In this document: positions 1 to 5,199 of the stretch, one piece after another
Position numbering within the stretch: the first letter of the stretch is position 1
Layout of the letters: the number at the start of each line of letters is the position of its first letter
Source: Puniceicoccales bacterium
Lineage (GTDB): Bacteria; Verrucomicrobiota; Verrucomicrobiia; Opitutales; JAIRKQ01
Direction: 5' to 3'
NCBI GenBank assembly: GCA_031288455.1
Contig: JAITRI010000093.1
Span: forward strand, 1 to 5,853
DNA length: 5,853 nucleotides
Program-made: the position numbers and the translations under genes
The notes under the pieces: generated by a model
Seen by the model: only the letters and a program-made list of their open reading frames with translations
The model's database searches: none
Told to the model about the DNA's origin: nothing

Positions 1-112
1 CTCGCATGGCGCCTATGAAGTTTTCGCCTCTCAGGCGAAGCGGTCCGCATCCGCTGCGCGGATGCGGGGAGGTGCAGGGGCTGTGCCCCTGCCCGCCGGA
101 GGCATAAATAAA
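1..112. repeat. Triple-hairpin direct repeat, copy 1
   Basis: First of two direct copies of a 112-base element. It begins at the window edge, so it may extend further left. It carries three hairpins in a row: a 7-bp stem at 23-29/33-39 with loop CTC, a 10-bp stem at 45-54/58-67 with loop TGC, and an 8-bp stem at 74-81/85-92 with loop TGT. It ends in an A/T-rich tail (104-112). Copy 2 lies exactly 159 bases to the right and matches at 108 of 112 positions, differing at 16 and 55-57. The three GC-rich stems suggest a dispersed intergenic palindromic element that is transcribed or spread as structured DNA or RNA; this is inference. The sequence shows no transposase or target-site duplication. 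Confidence 0.9.
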
Positions 113-159
113 GCGTCGCAGCGGGAATTTAAACAAAGTAGCTCTGCGGTAAAATGCAG
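113..159. other. Spacer between the two repeat copies
   Basis: Forty-seven bases of mixed composition separate the copies, giving a repeat period of 159 bases. It has no hairpin comparable to those in the repeat units and no recognisable promoter. Because the left copy begins at the window edge, I cannot tell whether this spacer is part of a longer 159-base unit (a true tandem array) or unrelated sequence between two insertions. Confidence 0.5.
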
Positions 160-271
160 CTCGCATGGCGCCTACGAAGTTTTCGCCTCTCAGGCGAAGC
201 GGTCCGCATCCGCGCAGCGGATGCGGGGAGGTGCAGGGGCTGTGCCCCTGCCCGCCGGAGGCATAAATAAA
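160..271. repeat. Triple-hairpin direct repeat, copy 2
   Basis: Second copy of the 112-base element, with the same three hairpins at 182-188/192-198, 204-213/217-226 and 233-240/244-251. Four positions differ from copy 1: T16 is C175, and the loop TGC (55-57) is GCA (214-216). GCA is the reverse complement of TGC, so the whole middle hairpin is inverted relative to copy 1. Similarity stops sharply at 271/112, where both copies have an ATAAATAAA tail. The element lies beyond the 3' end of the nuclease gene, 72 bases from its stop codon. Confidence 0.9.
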
Positions 272-343
272 AGTGCCAGGCGCATAATCTGAATTTTTTG
301 TTTTTTTATCTTTTTTAAATGTTCGACCCTATGAGTCCTGAGC
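272..343. other. A/T-rich gap between repeat and nuclease gene
   Basis: Non-coding gap holding T-runs on the plus strand (about 294-326), which read as A-runs in the transcript of the minus-strand operon. It therefore lacks the hairpin-plus-U-tract of a Rho-independent terminator for that operon. In the plus direction a weak 4-bp stem (GTGC/GCGC, about 273-283) precedes the T-runs, too weak to call. The operon may end within or beyond the hairpin repeats, or rely on Rho. Confidence 0.45.
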
Positions 344-3106
344 CTAATACAGGTCCGTTGTTGCAAGTGGCAGATCATCGGCGAAATAGCGGCGGAATGA
401 TTTTCCCAATATTTTTCGCTCAACCAGTCCGCAGCGGGCAACTTGTGCCAATTTGCGCAGCGGAACCTGGGACACGCGCTCCACGTGATCGACGTCCACG
501 GGACGATTTTCCGCGCCACTGTCTGGCTTCAGGATGAGAATTCCGACGCGGCGGAAACCGGCCGCCTTCAGAGCAAGCCCGTAGAGGAACAGCTGCAGGC
601 CGTCATATCTTTCCATGTGCCAGCCGACGTTTTTATCGGTCAACTCGAAATCGCTGCCGGTTTTGAAGTCCACAACCGTCACGTCGCACGGCAGCTGCGT
701 TGCGTTTGTGTGTTCTCCGCTGCTGATCAAAAAATCTATTCTGCCGGTCAATGCGATATTTTCCCCGAAAATGCTGAGCGGAATATCATTTGCAACTGTG
801 AATTCACTGCAGAACGATTTCCAGTTTGAAATGGCGAGCAGCCTGTCCACAAGACATTTTGCGCGCACGGCGGATGAGTCGACGGCATCCGTGAAGATTT
901 GCGGCACGGCAGCATCGGCGGCGGCGCATGCACCCGCCATCGTGACCTTTAGTTTGTGTGCGCGCGAGTCTATGTTTGCGATGAAAACTTCCCGCGAAGG
1001 CCGTTCGGTGAACTTTTTCCCGGATCCAAAAATTTGCAAAAATTCATGTGTGAATACTCCGCTTGCCAGTTTTGCGCCGTTGCATTTGGATTGCCACGGC
1101 ATCGTTGGCAGTCGCAGGACGGCGTCGTAGAATCCGATGTGCGGATTTTTCAGCATCCGTTCCAGCGCGCTGCATGACAATTTTACGCCGACTTTTCTGT
1201 CGACCGCAAAGCAGTAGTCGTGCAGGTTCGTCGATGTGTCATGCCTCATTGCGTAGGATGCGGCGCACTGCGCGATGCTTTTCGCGTTCCCGTCCCCTGG
1301 GGAACGGAAAATCGCACGGGCGCTGCGTCCACTTTCGCTCGCCTGCAGCAGTTCCGCTTCCGTGTCATCCGCGTAAAATTTTCCGCTGGATGCGTACAGC
1401 ATATCCGTGAAAATTCGCGACGGAATCTGCTCTTCCCTATCACTTCCGCAGCTCCTCAGCGGAAATGATAGCCACAGATCTCCGCGCCCACGCAGAGCAT
1501 TGAACATTTCCGTCTGCAGATATTTTTTTTCATGCGGCATCAGCAGACGATTGGGAAATCGTCGGCCGCCACTGCCACCGGATGAGGCTTTAGCGGCACG
1601 GGCATTTATGGAGGTGATTGCATCGCGCGGTAACCAGTGATTTTCTGCGGCGTGATCGAAAAATTTCTCCGACAGCCCAATCGCGAACGCGTGCGTGAAG
1701 TCCAGCGCATGTGCGTGGGAAATGTCCACAATCACCACATTTGCCGGTGCACTTTGCGCATGTGTTCTGCGGCGTACCATTATCCGTTCCGCAAAATATT
1801 TAATGAGATTTTTTTTGAAAAATATCTCCTTTGGATCGTGCGCGTGCACAATCGCATCGATGGCAGCCGATTTTTCAGCCGCTAAAATGTTGCGAAATGC
1901 TCCGAGAAATCTTTTGCAAAAATCTCCGAATGCAATGCGTGCGCCGTGGATATCATATTTTTCAATGGCGTCGAAGGAGTGAATGTTCCTCAGATTGGCG
2001 AATTCCAGCAGCAGGTCATAATTTTTCGACAAACACGTGCGCTGCAGCGACGACAAATCTCCGACTATCGCGTGAAATTCCATGCCGCTCAGCAGGCCAT
2101 TTGCGAATAATTCCGCGCAAAATTTCCCGAGACCATCGGCATTTCTCTGCAGTTGCCAATCGACCCACATTGCAATAATAGTCTCGCAGGCGGTGACGTT
2201 TGCGGCGCGCCCGATCGTGTCGCAGTGGGGGATGCCGGCGCTCTCGAGCGCATCGAGCAGCATGGGAACATACGCGGCGTCCCGATCGCAGCACAGGACT
2301 ATTTTTGCGGAATTATCACCCAATAGAATATTTTCAACCGCTGCGCGCACAGCCTCCACCTCATCGGCTGCGCTTCCGTAGACTCTAAGGGTGACATTTT
2401 TTGCGGCATCTGGGACGTCGGTGGCGCGCGTGCACAAGTGACAATTTCCCAAAACATTCTCCAGGGCACATATCCACCGGCTGACGAATTCTGCATTTCC
2501 AAAATCAAACACCACGGCATCGGCCTGCGAATAGTGCGCAGCGGCGGCCGCCATTGGCGCAAGATTTCCGTCGGCGGGGGAAAATCCATAGAAAATCGCG
2601 CGCCCGCGCTGCCGTCTTTTGGATGCCTTCGCCAGTCTCAGCAGCTCAGCATCCGCGGCATTTGCGAAAATGAAACCGCCTCTTTCAATTTTCTCCACCG
2701 CTGCGCAGAATGGAAAATGCAGTCTTTCGCCGACCAAATCATTGGGACAAATTCCACCGGATAAAATTTCGCGAAATGCTCGCAGCACCGATGTTCTGCT
2801 GGCTGCGATCGACATTCCGGTGCGGTCATCGGCGGCGATATTCGCCGCGGCTTCATCGAAGTAAAGCGCAAGCACTTCATTCGTGCAGATTTTCACGGGG
2901 AGGCGCAGCGCACGGCACATGTGATCCCTAAATTCATCGCCGCAGAAAATTTGCACACCATCGCCGCTCTCCCATGCGGCGAGTAAACTTTTCAGCGGTG
3001 GAATATCATCCGCGGACGGAACAATGAGAGTCAACGGTCCGCCTGCGGCCGCCGATTGCAGCCAGCGGTGAGCTTTCGAGGGCGTGTCAATCGCATGCGT
3101 CGCCAT
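344..3106 (-). CDS. AddB-like PD-(D/E)XK nuclease / helicase-fold protein
   Basis: A 920-residue protein most like the AddB subunit of the AddAB (RexAB) helicase-nuclease, which resects DNA double-strand ends for RecA-dependent repair. The C-terminal nuclease is clear: H687 in GVFTHEF, D791 in LTGRIDF, D813 and K815 in VVDFKTG, and Q838/Y842 in QLFLYGLAL, in the RecB-family order H, D, DxK, QxxxY. Residues 637-666 (KLSCSALERM..DAVLRL) resemble the AddB lead-in to the nuclease. The N-terminal two thirds look like a decayed SF1 helicase fold: about 236-296 (VTLRVYGSAADEVEAV onward), 455-490 (NVVIVDISHAHALDF) and 528-550. No Walker A (GxxGxGKT/S) is seen. The iron-sulphur cysteines of Bacillus-type AddB appear absent: NP replaces CP at 654-655, and the C-terminal cysteine cluster is missing. 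A Gly/Ser-rich stretch at 508-514 looks like a flexible linker. It is shorter than Bacillus AddB (about 1,150 residues). The start lies one base after the stop of the preceding gene with no good Shine-Dalgarno, suggesting reinitiation. No addA is in the window. Confidence 0.82.
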   Translation of the reverse strand: MATHAIDTPSKAHRWLQSAAAGGPLTLIVPSADDIPPLKSLLAAWESGDGVQIFCGDEFRDHMCRALRLPVKICTNEVLALYFDEAAANIAADDRTGMSIAASRTSVLRAFREILSGGICPNDLVGERLHFPFCAAVEKIERGGFIFANAADAELLRLAKASKRRQRGRAIFYGFSPADGNLAPMAAAAAHYSQADAVVFDFGNAEFVSRWICALENVLGNCHLCTRATDVPDAAKNVTLRVYGSAADEVEAVRAAVENILLGDNSAKIVLCCDRDAAYVPMLLDALESAGIPHCDTIGRAANVTACETIIAMWVDWQLQRNADGLGKFCAELFANGLLSGMEFHAIVGDLSSLQRTCLSKNYDLLLEFANLRNIHSFDAIEKYDIHGARIAFGDFCKRFLGAFRNILAAEKSAAIDAIVHAHDPKEIFFKKNLIKYFAERIMVRRRTHAQSAPANVVIVDISHAHALDFTHAFAIGLSEKFFDHAAENHWLPRDAITSINARAAKASSGGSGGRRFPNRLLMPHEKKYLQTEMFNALRGRGDLWLSFPLRSCGSDREEQIPSRIFTDMLYASSGKFYADDTEAELLQASESGRSARAIFRSPGDGNAKSIAQCAASYAMRHDTSTNLHDYCFAVDRKVGVKLSCSALERMLKNPHIGFYDAVLRLPTMPWQSKCNGAKLASGVFTHEFLQIFGSGKKFTERPSREVFIANIDSRAHKLKVTMAGACAAADAAVPQIFTDAVDSSAVRAKCLVDRLLAISNWKSFCSEFTVANDIPLSIFGENIALTGRIDFLISSGEHTNATQLPCDVTVVDFKTGSDFELTDKNVGWHMERYDGLQLFLYGLALKAAGFRRVGILILKPDSGAENRPVDVDHVERVSQVPLRKLAQVARCGLVERKILGKSFRRYFADDLPLATTDLY

Positions 3107-3107
3107 C

Positions 3108-3491
3108 CTACGGGACCATGCGCACGACTGGAATTTCCGATTGCGCGGAATGTGATCCCCTGTGCTGGAATTTATTCAACTTCTGCATATTCAGCCGAGT
3201 TTCTCCGGGGGCGTGTGATTTTTTACCGACCCGCACGGCATTTCCGCGCGGGAATTTTTTCGACAGATTCCTAAACGCTCTGCTGCTGCTTTTGCCCCCA
3301 TTCTGCGACATTTCCACGGTCGCAGTTCCGTGCAAATGATCGTACCACTGCTTGCGGCGCACGGCCACTGCGCAGGCATCCATTGGATCAACTGCGAGCG
3401 CGAAGATTGCCACCAACAGCGCCATTCGAAAAACTCTGCCGCTACATGTCAAAATTTTCCCCCAGGTAAAATTTTCTACTATTTTCATCAT
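3108..3491 (-). CDS. Small basic protein, predicted secreted, unknown function
   Basis: I do not recognise this 127-residue protein. Its N-terminus looks like a Sec signal peptide: a basic n-region (K3, K12, R19, R22), a hydrophobic core at 23-34 (MALLVAIFALAV), and a possible cleavage site after A41 (AxA as A39-C40-A41). The rest (42-127) is strongly basic and low in acidic residues, with many Lys/Arg, Ser and Gly and no known motif; the segment at 45-55 (RRKQWYDHLHG) is the most distinctive. The chosen ATG at 3491 sits inside the end of lptB and follows GGGAGG with a 9-base spacer. An alternative ATG at 3425 (M23) would avoid the overlap but has a poor ribosome site and would drop the basic n-region. 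Its position between lptB and the nuclease gene, one base from the latter, supports it being a real cistron. A periplasmic or envelope role is inferred from the signal peptide only. Confidence 0.6.
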   Translation of the reverse strand: MMKIVENFTWGKILTCSGRVFRMALLVAIFALAVDPMDACAVAVRRKQWYDHLHGTATVEMSQNGGKSSSRAFRNLSKKFPRGNAVRVGKKSHAPGETRLNMQKLNKFQHRGSHSAQSEIPVVRMVP

Positions 3492-4164
3492 TCAATAGAA
3501 CCTCCCTCGGCCCATGGCATAGAATTTTCCCGCCGTGTATTAGATACGCCCTGTCAACGATTTTCAATGTCTCGCGCACGTTGTGATCCGTGATTAATAT
3601 GCCAATATTTTTGTTTTTTAGCAAAACAATTATATTTTGTAGCGCGCTGATGCTTATCGGATCCACGCCACTGAACGGTTCATCCATCAGCAGAAATTTC
3701 GGGCCAGTTATCAGCGTTCTGGCGATTTCGAGACGTCTGCGCTCGCCACCGCTGAGCGCATATGCTTTCCGCTGTGCAATGTGCAAAAGATTCATTTCGC
3801 GCAGCATTCCATCGACGGCGTTTCGCTGAGCATCCGGCGGAATGGGAAGATATTCGGCGACCCCGATTAAATTTTCCGCAACCGTCAGCTTTTTAAACGC
3901 GGAGCTTTCCTGCGGAAGATATCCGATTCCTGCCCGTGCGCGCATGAACATCGGCAGCTCTCCTATGTCCCTATCATCCAGGAAAATTTTCCCGCTATCC
4001 GCCGCTATCATTCCCATGATGATGTAGAATGTTGTCGTCTTCCCGGCGCCGTTTGGTCCCAGCAGACCTATGACTTCGCCGCCATTGATGCTAATGGAAA
4101 TGCCATCCACAACGGCATTTTTTCCGTAAAATTTCCTAAGATTTTCAGCGAATAGTCGGCTCAT
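3442..4164 (-). CDS. lptB: LPS export ABC transporter ATP-binding protein LptB
   Basis: Cytoplasmic ATPase that powers LptB2FG, which extracts lipopolysaccharide from the inner membrane and feeds it to LptC and LptA. With the start at 4164 the protein has 240 residues, the family's usual length. All ABC motifs are present: Walker A GPNGAGKTT at 36-44, Q-loop Q85 in LPQE, signature LSGGERRRLEIA at 137-148, Walker B FLLMDEP at 157-163 with D161 and E162, and switch H194 in ITDHNVRET, a stretch typical of LptB. The C-terminus YLGENF is also family-typical. The frame stays open further upstream to 4215, but that extension lies within lptA and does not align with the family. Two adjacent ATGs (4167 and 4164) are both possible; 4164 has the better distance from GGAAAAG. 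The start overlaps the lptA end by 20 bases, and its ribosome site lies in a perfect palindrome. lptF and lptG are not in this window. Confidence 0.96.
   Translation of the reverse strand: MSRLFAENLRKFYGKNAVVDGISISINGGEVIGLLGPNGAGKTTTFYIIMGMIAADSGKIFLDDRDIGELPMFMRARAGIGYLPQESSAFKKLTVAENLIGVAEYLPIPPDAQRNAVDGMLREMNLLHIAQRKAYALSGGERRRLEIARTLITGPKFLLMDEPFSGVDPISISALQNIIVLLKNKNIGILITDHNVRETLKIVDRAYLIHGGKILCHGPREVLLNDENSRKFYLGENFDM
3501..3506 (-). promoter_or_regulatory. Shine-Dalgarno for the small basic protein
   Basis: GGGAGG on the minus strand, within the lptB coding sequence (codons for Arg-Glu-Val near its end), nine bases before the ATG at 3491. This is the reason for preferring the overlapping start at 3491 over the ATG at 3425. 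Because it also encodes LptB residues, chance cannot be excluded. Confidence 0.5.
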
Positions 4165-4675
4165 CATCTTTTCCACGCGCGTGGAAATTAAAGTTTTCCG
4201 GTTGCGCGGTGCCATCCATTGATATACAGGCGCGCCCGGAATTCAAGATTTCAGTTGCCACGCGCCCTGTTGCGACATCAAATGATAGGGAATCGCTGCG
4301 GACACGTCCGGCTCTTGGGTCCTCCAATTCCGCGCCGCCGATTAATTTCACAATTTTTTCGCCGGGAATGATGATAATCCTATTCGCCTTTCCGCTGCAC
4401 GTTCGCAGGATGAATGACGCATTGCCAATGGCGCGCATCTCTCCCACAGCCGAAGCATCGACGCATGCGACGGACGCGTGCGGTGTGGTGTCAATTTCAA
4501 TGCAATCACCACTGACGCTGAAATTACTGCCGACGACGCTGGCATTTTCCATAAATCGCATTGTGACGTAATTGGGAAGACACTGAATCTCGGCAACGTC
4601 TCCCGTTATTTGCATCTGGAATGCTCCAAGGGCTGACGGCAGCAAAAGAAATACAATTTTTACCAGTGTCTCTAT
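4145..4675 (-). CDS. lptA: LptA/OstA-like periplasmic LPS transport protein, probable non-AUG start
   Basis: Probable LptA, the periplasmic beta-jellyroll protein that polymerises into the bridge carrying lipopolysaccharide from LptC to LptD. The assignment rests on position (between lptC and lptB) and an OstA-like pattern of alternating strands with Gly-Asn/Gly-Gly turns: VVGSNFSVSGD, MRAIGNASF, IVKLIGGAELED, then VRSDSLSFDVATGRV. Overall similarity is weak and I see no catalytic residues, as expected. No ATG, and no GTG or TTG at a sensible distance, is found at the natural start. A GGAGG lies seven bases before an ATA at 4675-4673, which overlaps the lptC stop (ATAG). Starting there gives 176 residues with a proper signal peptide: E2, K6, hydrophobic 7-18 (IVFLLLPSALGA), and cleavage near 17-19. 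A CTG at 4666 or TTG at 4645 are alternatives; the TTG would remove the charged n-region. The 3' end overlaps the lptB start. Confidence 0.78.
   Translation of the reverse strand: METLVKIVFLLLPSALGAFQMQITGDVAEIQCLPNYVTMRFMENASVVGSNFSVSGDCIEIDTTPHASVACVDASAVGEMRAIGNASFILRTCSGKANRIIIIPGEKIVKLIGGAELEDPRAGRVRSDSLSFDVATGRVATEILNSGRACISMDGTAQPENFNFHARGKDDEPTIR
4170..4187 (-). promoter_or_regulatory. Perfect palindrome over the lptB ribosome-binding region
   Basis: TTTCCACGCGCGTGGAAA is an uninterrupted 18-base palindrome within the last lptA codons (Phe-His-Ala-Arg-Gly-Lys). In the mRNA it can fold as a 7-bp stem with a GCGC loop. Its 3' arm contains GGAAA, the only ribosome-binding-like sequence before the two lptB start codons at 4167/4164. 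A ribosome finishing lptA would open it, so translational coupling of lptB to lptA is a reasonable inference. A dimeric protein-binding site is an alternative. Confidence 0.5.
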
Positions 4676-5133
4676 TGCGGAACCTCCATTTCGCCGCAGT
4701 CAATGAAAACTGTGACATTGTCTCTGGCGATAATTTTTTTCGAATCTCCAAAAAATTCCCACGCACCTGCGGATGCGGAAAATTTTTGGCCGGCTATGCG
4801 AATTTCAGATTTCCCGCGCGCCATGTGCGACCGCGCCATGACGGATGCCTCATCGCTGGTCGCTGAGAAAATCTCATTCTCCATTTCGCCTTCGGAAAAA
4901 CACGACAGCTTTAGCGATTGCACGCTGAATAAATTTTCCTCTGTCATCGTTGCCGAGGCGCCGCTAACTTCCCATTTTTTGTGCCCATTGCTGTCAAATC
5001 CGGGCACTGCGAAATGCGCGATTGGCACATTCAGCAGCGCCTGGGATCTGGCTTTTGCAAATGCGCAGCTGCTTCGGCACACGCATGCGACGATCACCGC
5101 TCCAATGCTAAAACTGCGCCACACGCTAACCAC
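4672..5133 (-). CDS. lptC: LptC-like LPS export protein, membrane-anchored
   Basis: Probable LptC, the bitopic inner-membrane partner of LptB2FG that accepts lipopolysaccharide and passes it to LptA. The 153-residue protein has one N-terminal hydrophobic segment (8-19, after W5-R6) that would serve as anchor or signal. The periplasmic part has LptC/OstA-like features: a segment at 41-61 (PGFDSNGHKKWEVSGASA, the 'd..G...w...a..A' pattern) and a strand-rich end at 118-144 (GAWEFFGDSKKIIARDNVTV). The match is to a pattern, not strong identity, so position immediately before lptA and lptB carries much of the call. IVAC at 14-17 is lipobox-like, so a lipoprotein form is possible. The start is a GTG at 5133, the first after an in-frame TGA (5142-5140); a second GTG at 5124 is also possible, and neither has a strong ribosome site. 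The stop overlaps the proposed lptA start. Confidence 0.72.
   Translation of the reverse strand: MVSVWRSFSIGAVIVACVCRSSCAFAKARSQALLNVPIAHFAVPGFDSNGHKKWEVSGASATMTEENLFSVQSLKLSCFSEGEMENEIFSATSDEASVMARSHMARGKSEIRIAGQKFSASAGAWEFFGDSKKIIARDNVTVFIDCGEMEVPQ
4683..4687 (-). promoter_or_regulatory. Shine-Dalgarno that points to the lptA start
   Basis: GGAGG on the minus strand in the last codons of lptC. It is seven bases from the ATA at 4675 but 16 from the CTG at 4666 and more than 35 from the TTG at 4645. The spacing therefore favours initiation at the ATA, at the lptC stop codon. If the ATA were ATG this would be an ordinary overlapping stop-start junction. Confidence 0.6.
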
Positions 5134-5170
5134 AGCTCACACGATGATAATTCTCTTCCATTTGCAATGA

Positions 5171-5199
5171 AAAATGTGTGCATTCGCGGAAAATGTCAA
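5171..5199 (-). promoter_or_regulatory. Possible weak promoter before lptC
   Basis: A perfect -35 hexamer TTGACA (5199-5194) overlaps the nrdD stop codon. Seventeen bases later comes CATTTT (5176-5171), matching only three of six -10 consensus positions. It is placed correctly to start a transcript 40 or so bases ahead of lptC, separating the lpt genes from nrdD. No terminator hairpin is seen in the 62-base gap, so read-through from nrdD is equally possible. Confidence 0.25.

Noticed and set aside
1..271. CRISPR array
   Set aside because: Only two copies, each 112 bases and self-complementary in three places, with one 47-base spacer and no cas genes; this does not fit CRISPR.
62..292. Plus-strand ORF of 76 codons starting inside the repeat, as a stand-alone gene
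   Set aside because: It starts within a hairpin of copy 1 and is almost entirely repeat sequence, with no independent coding evidence. It is kept only as a possible tail of a longer frame from the left edge.
272..343. Rho-independent terminator for the minus-strand operon
   Set aside because: The T-runs are on the plus strand; the transcript would have A-runs here and no adjacent stem followed by U residues.
615..1130. Plus-strand open frame of 171 codons, antisense to the nuclease gene
   Set aside because: It lies wholly opposite the C-terminal part of the AddB-like gene, has no recognisable domain, and similar antisense frames occur throughout this low-stop region.
1284..1304. Inverted repeat (GTTCCC/GGGAAC) in the nuclease gene
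   Set aside because: It is a short stem within coding sequence (Arg-Ser-Pro-Gly-Asp-Gly-Asn region) with no boundary or start nearby; plausibly chance.
4168..4215. N-terminal extension of LptB to 4215
   Set aside because: The extra residues fall inside lptA, do not fit the LptB family N-terminus, and ATG codons at 4167/4164 give the normal 240-residue length.
4703..5170. Plus-strand open frame of 155 codons, antisense to lptC
   Set aside because: It is a shadow of lptC on the opposite strand; the minus-strand frame has the right order, overlaps and LptC-like pattern.
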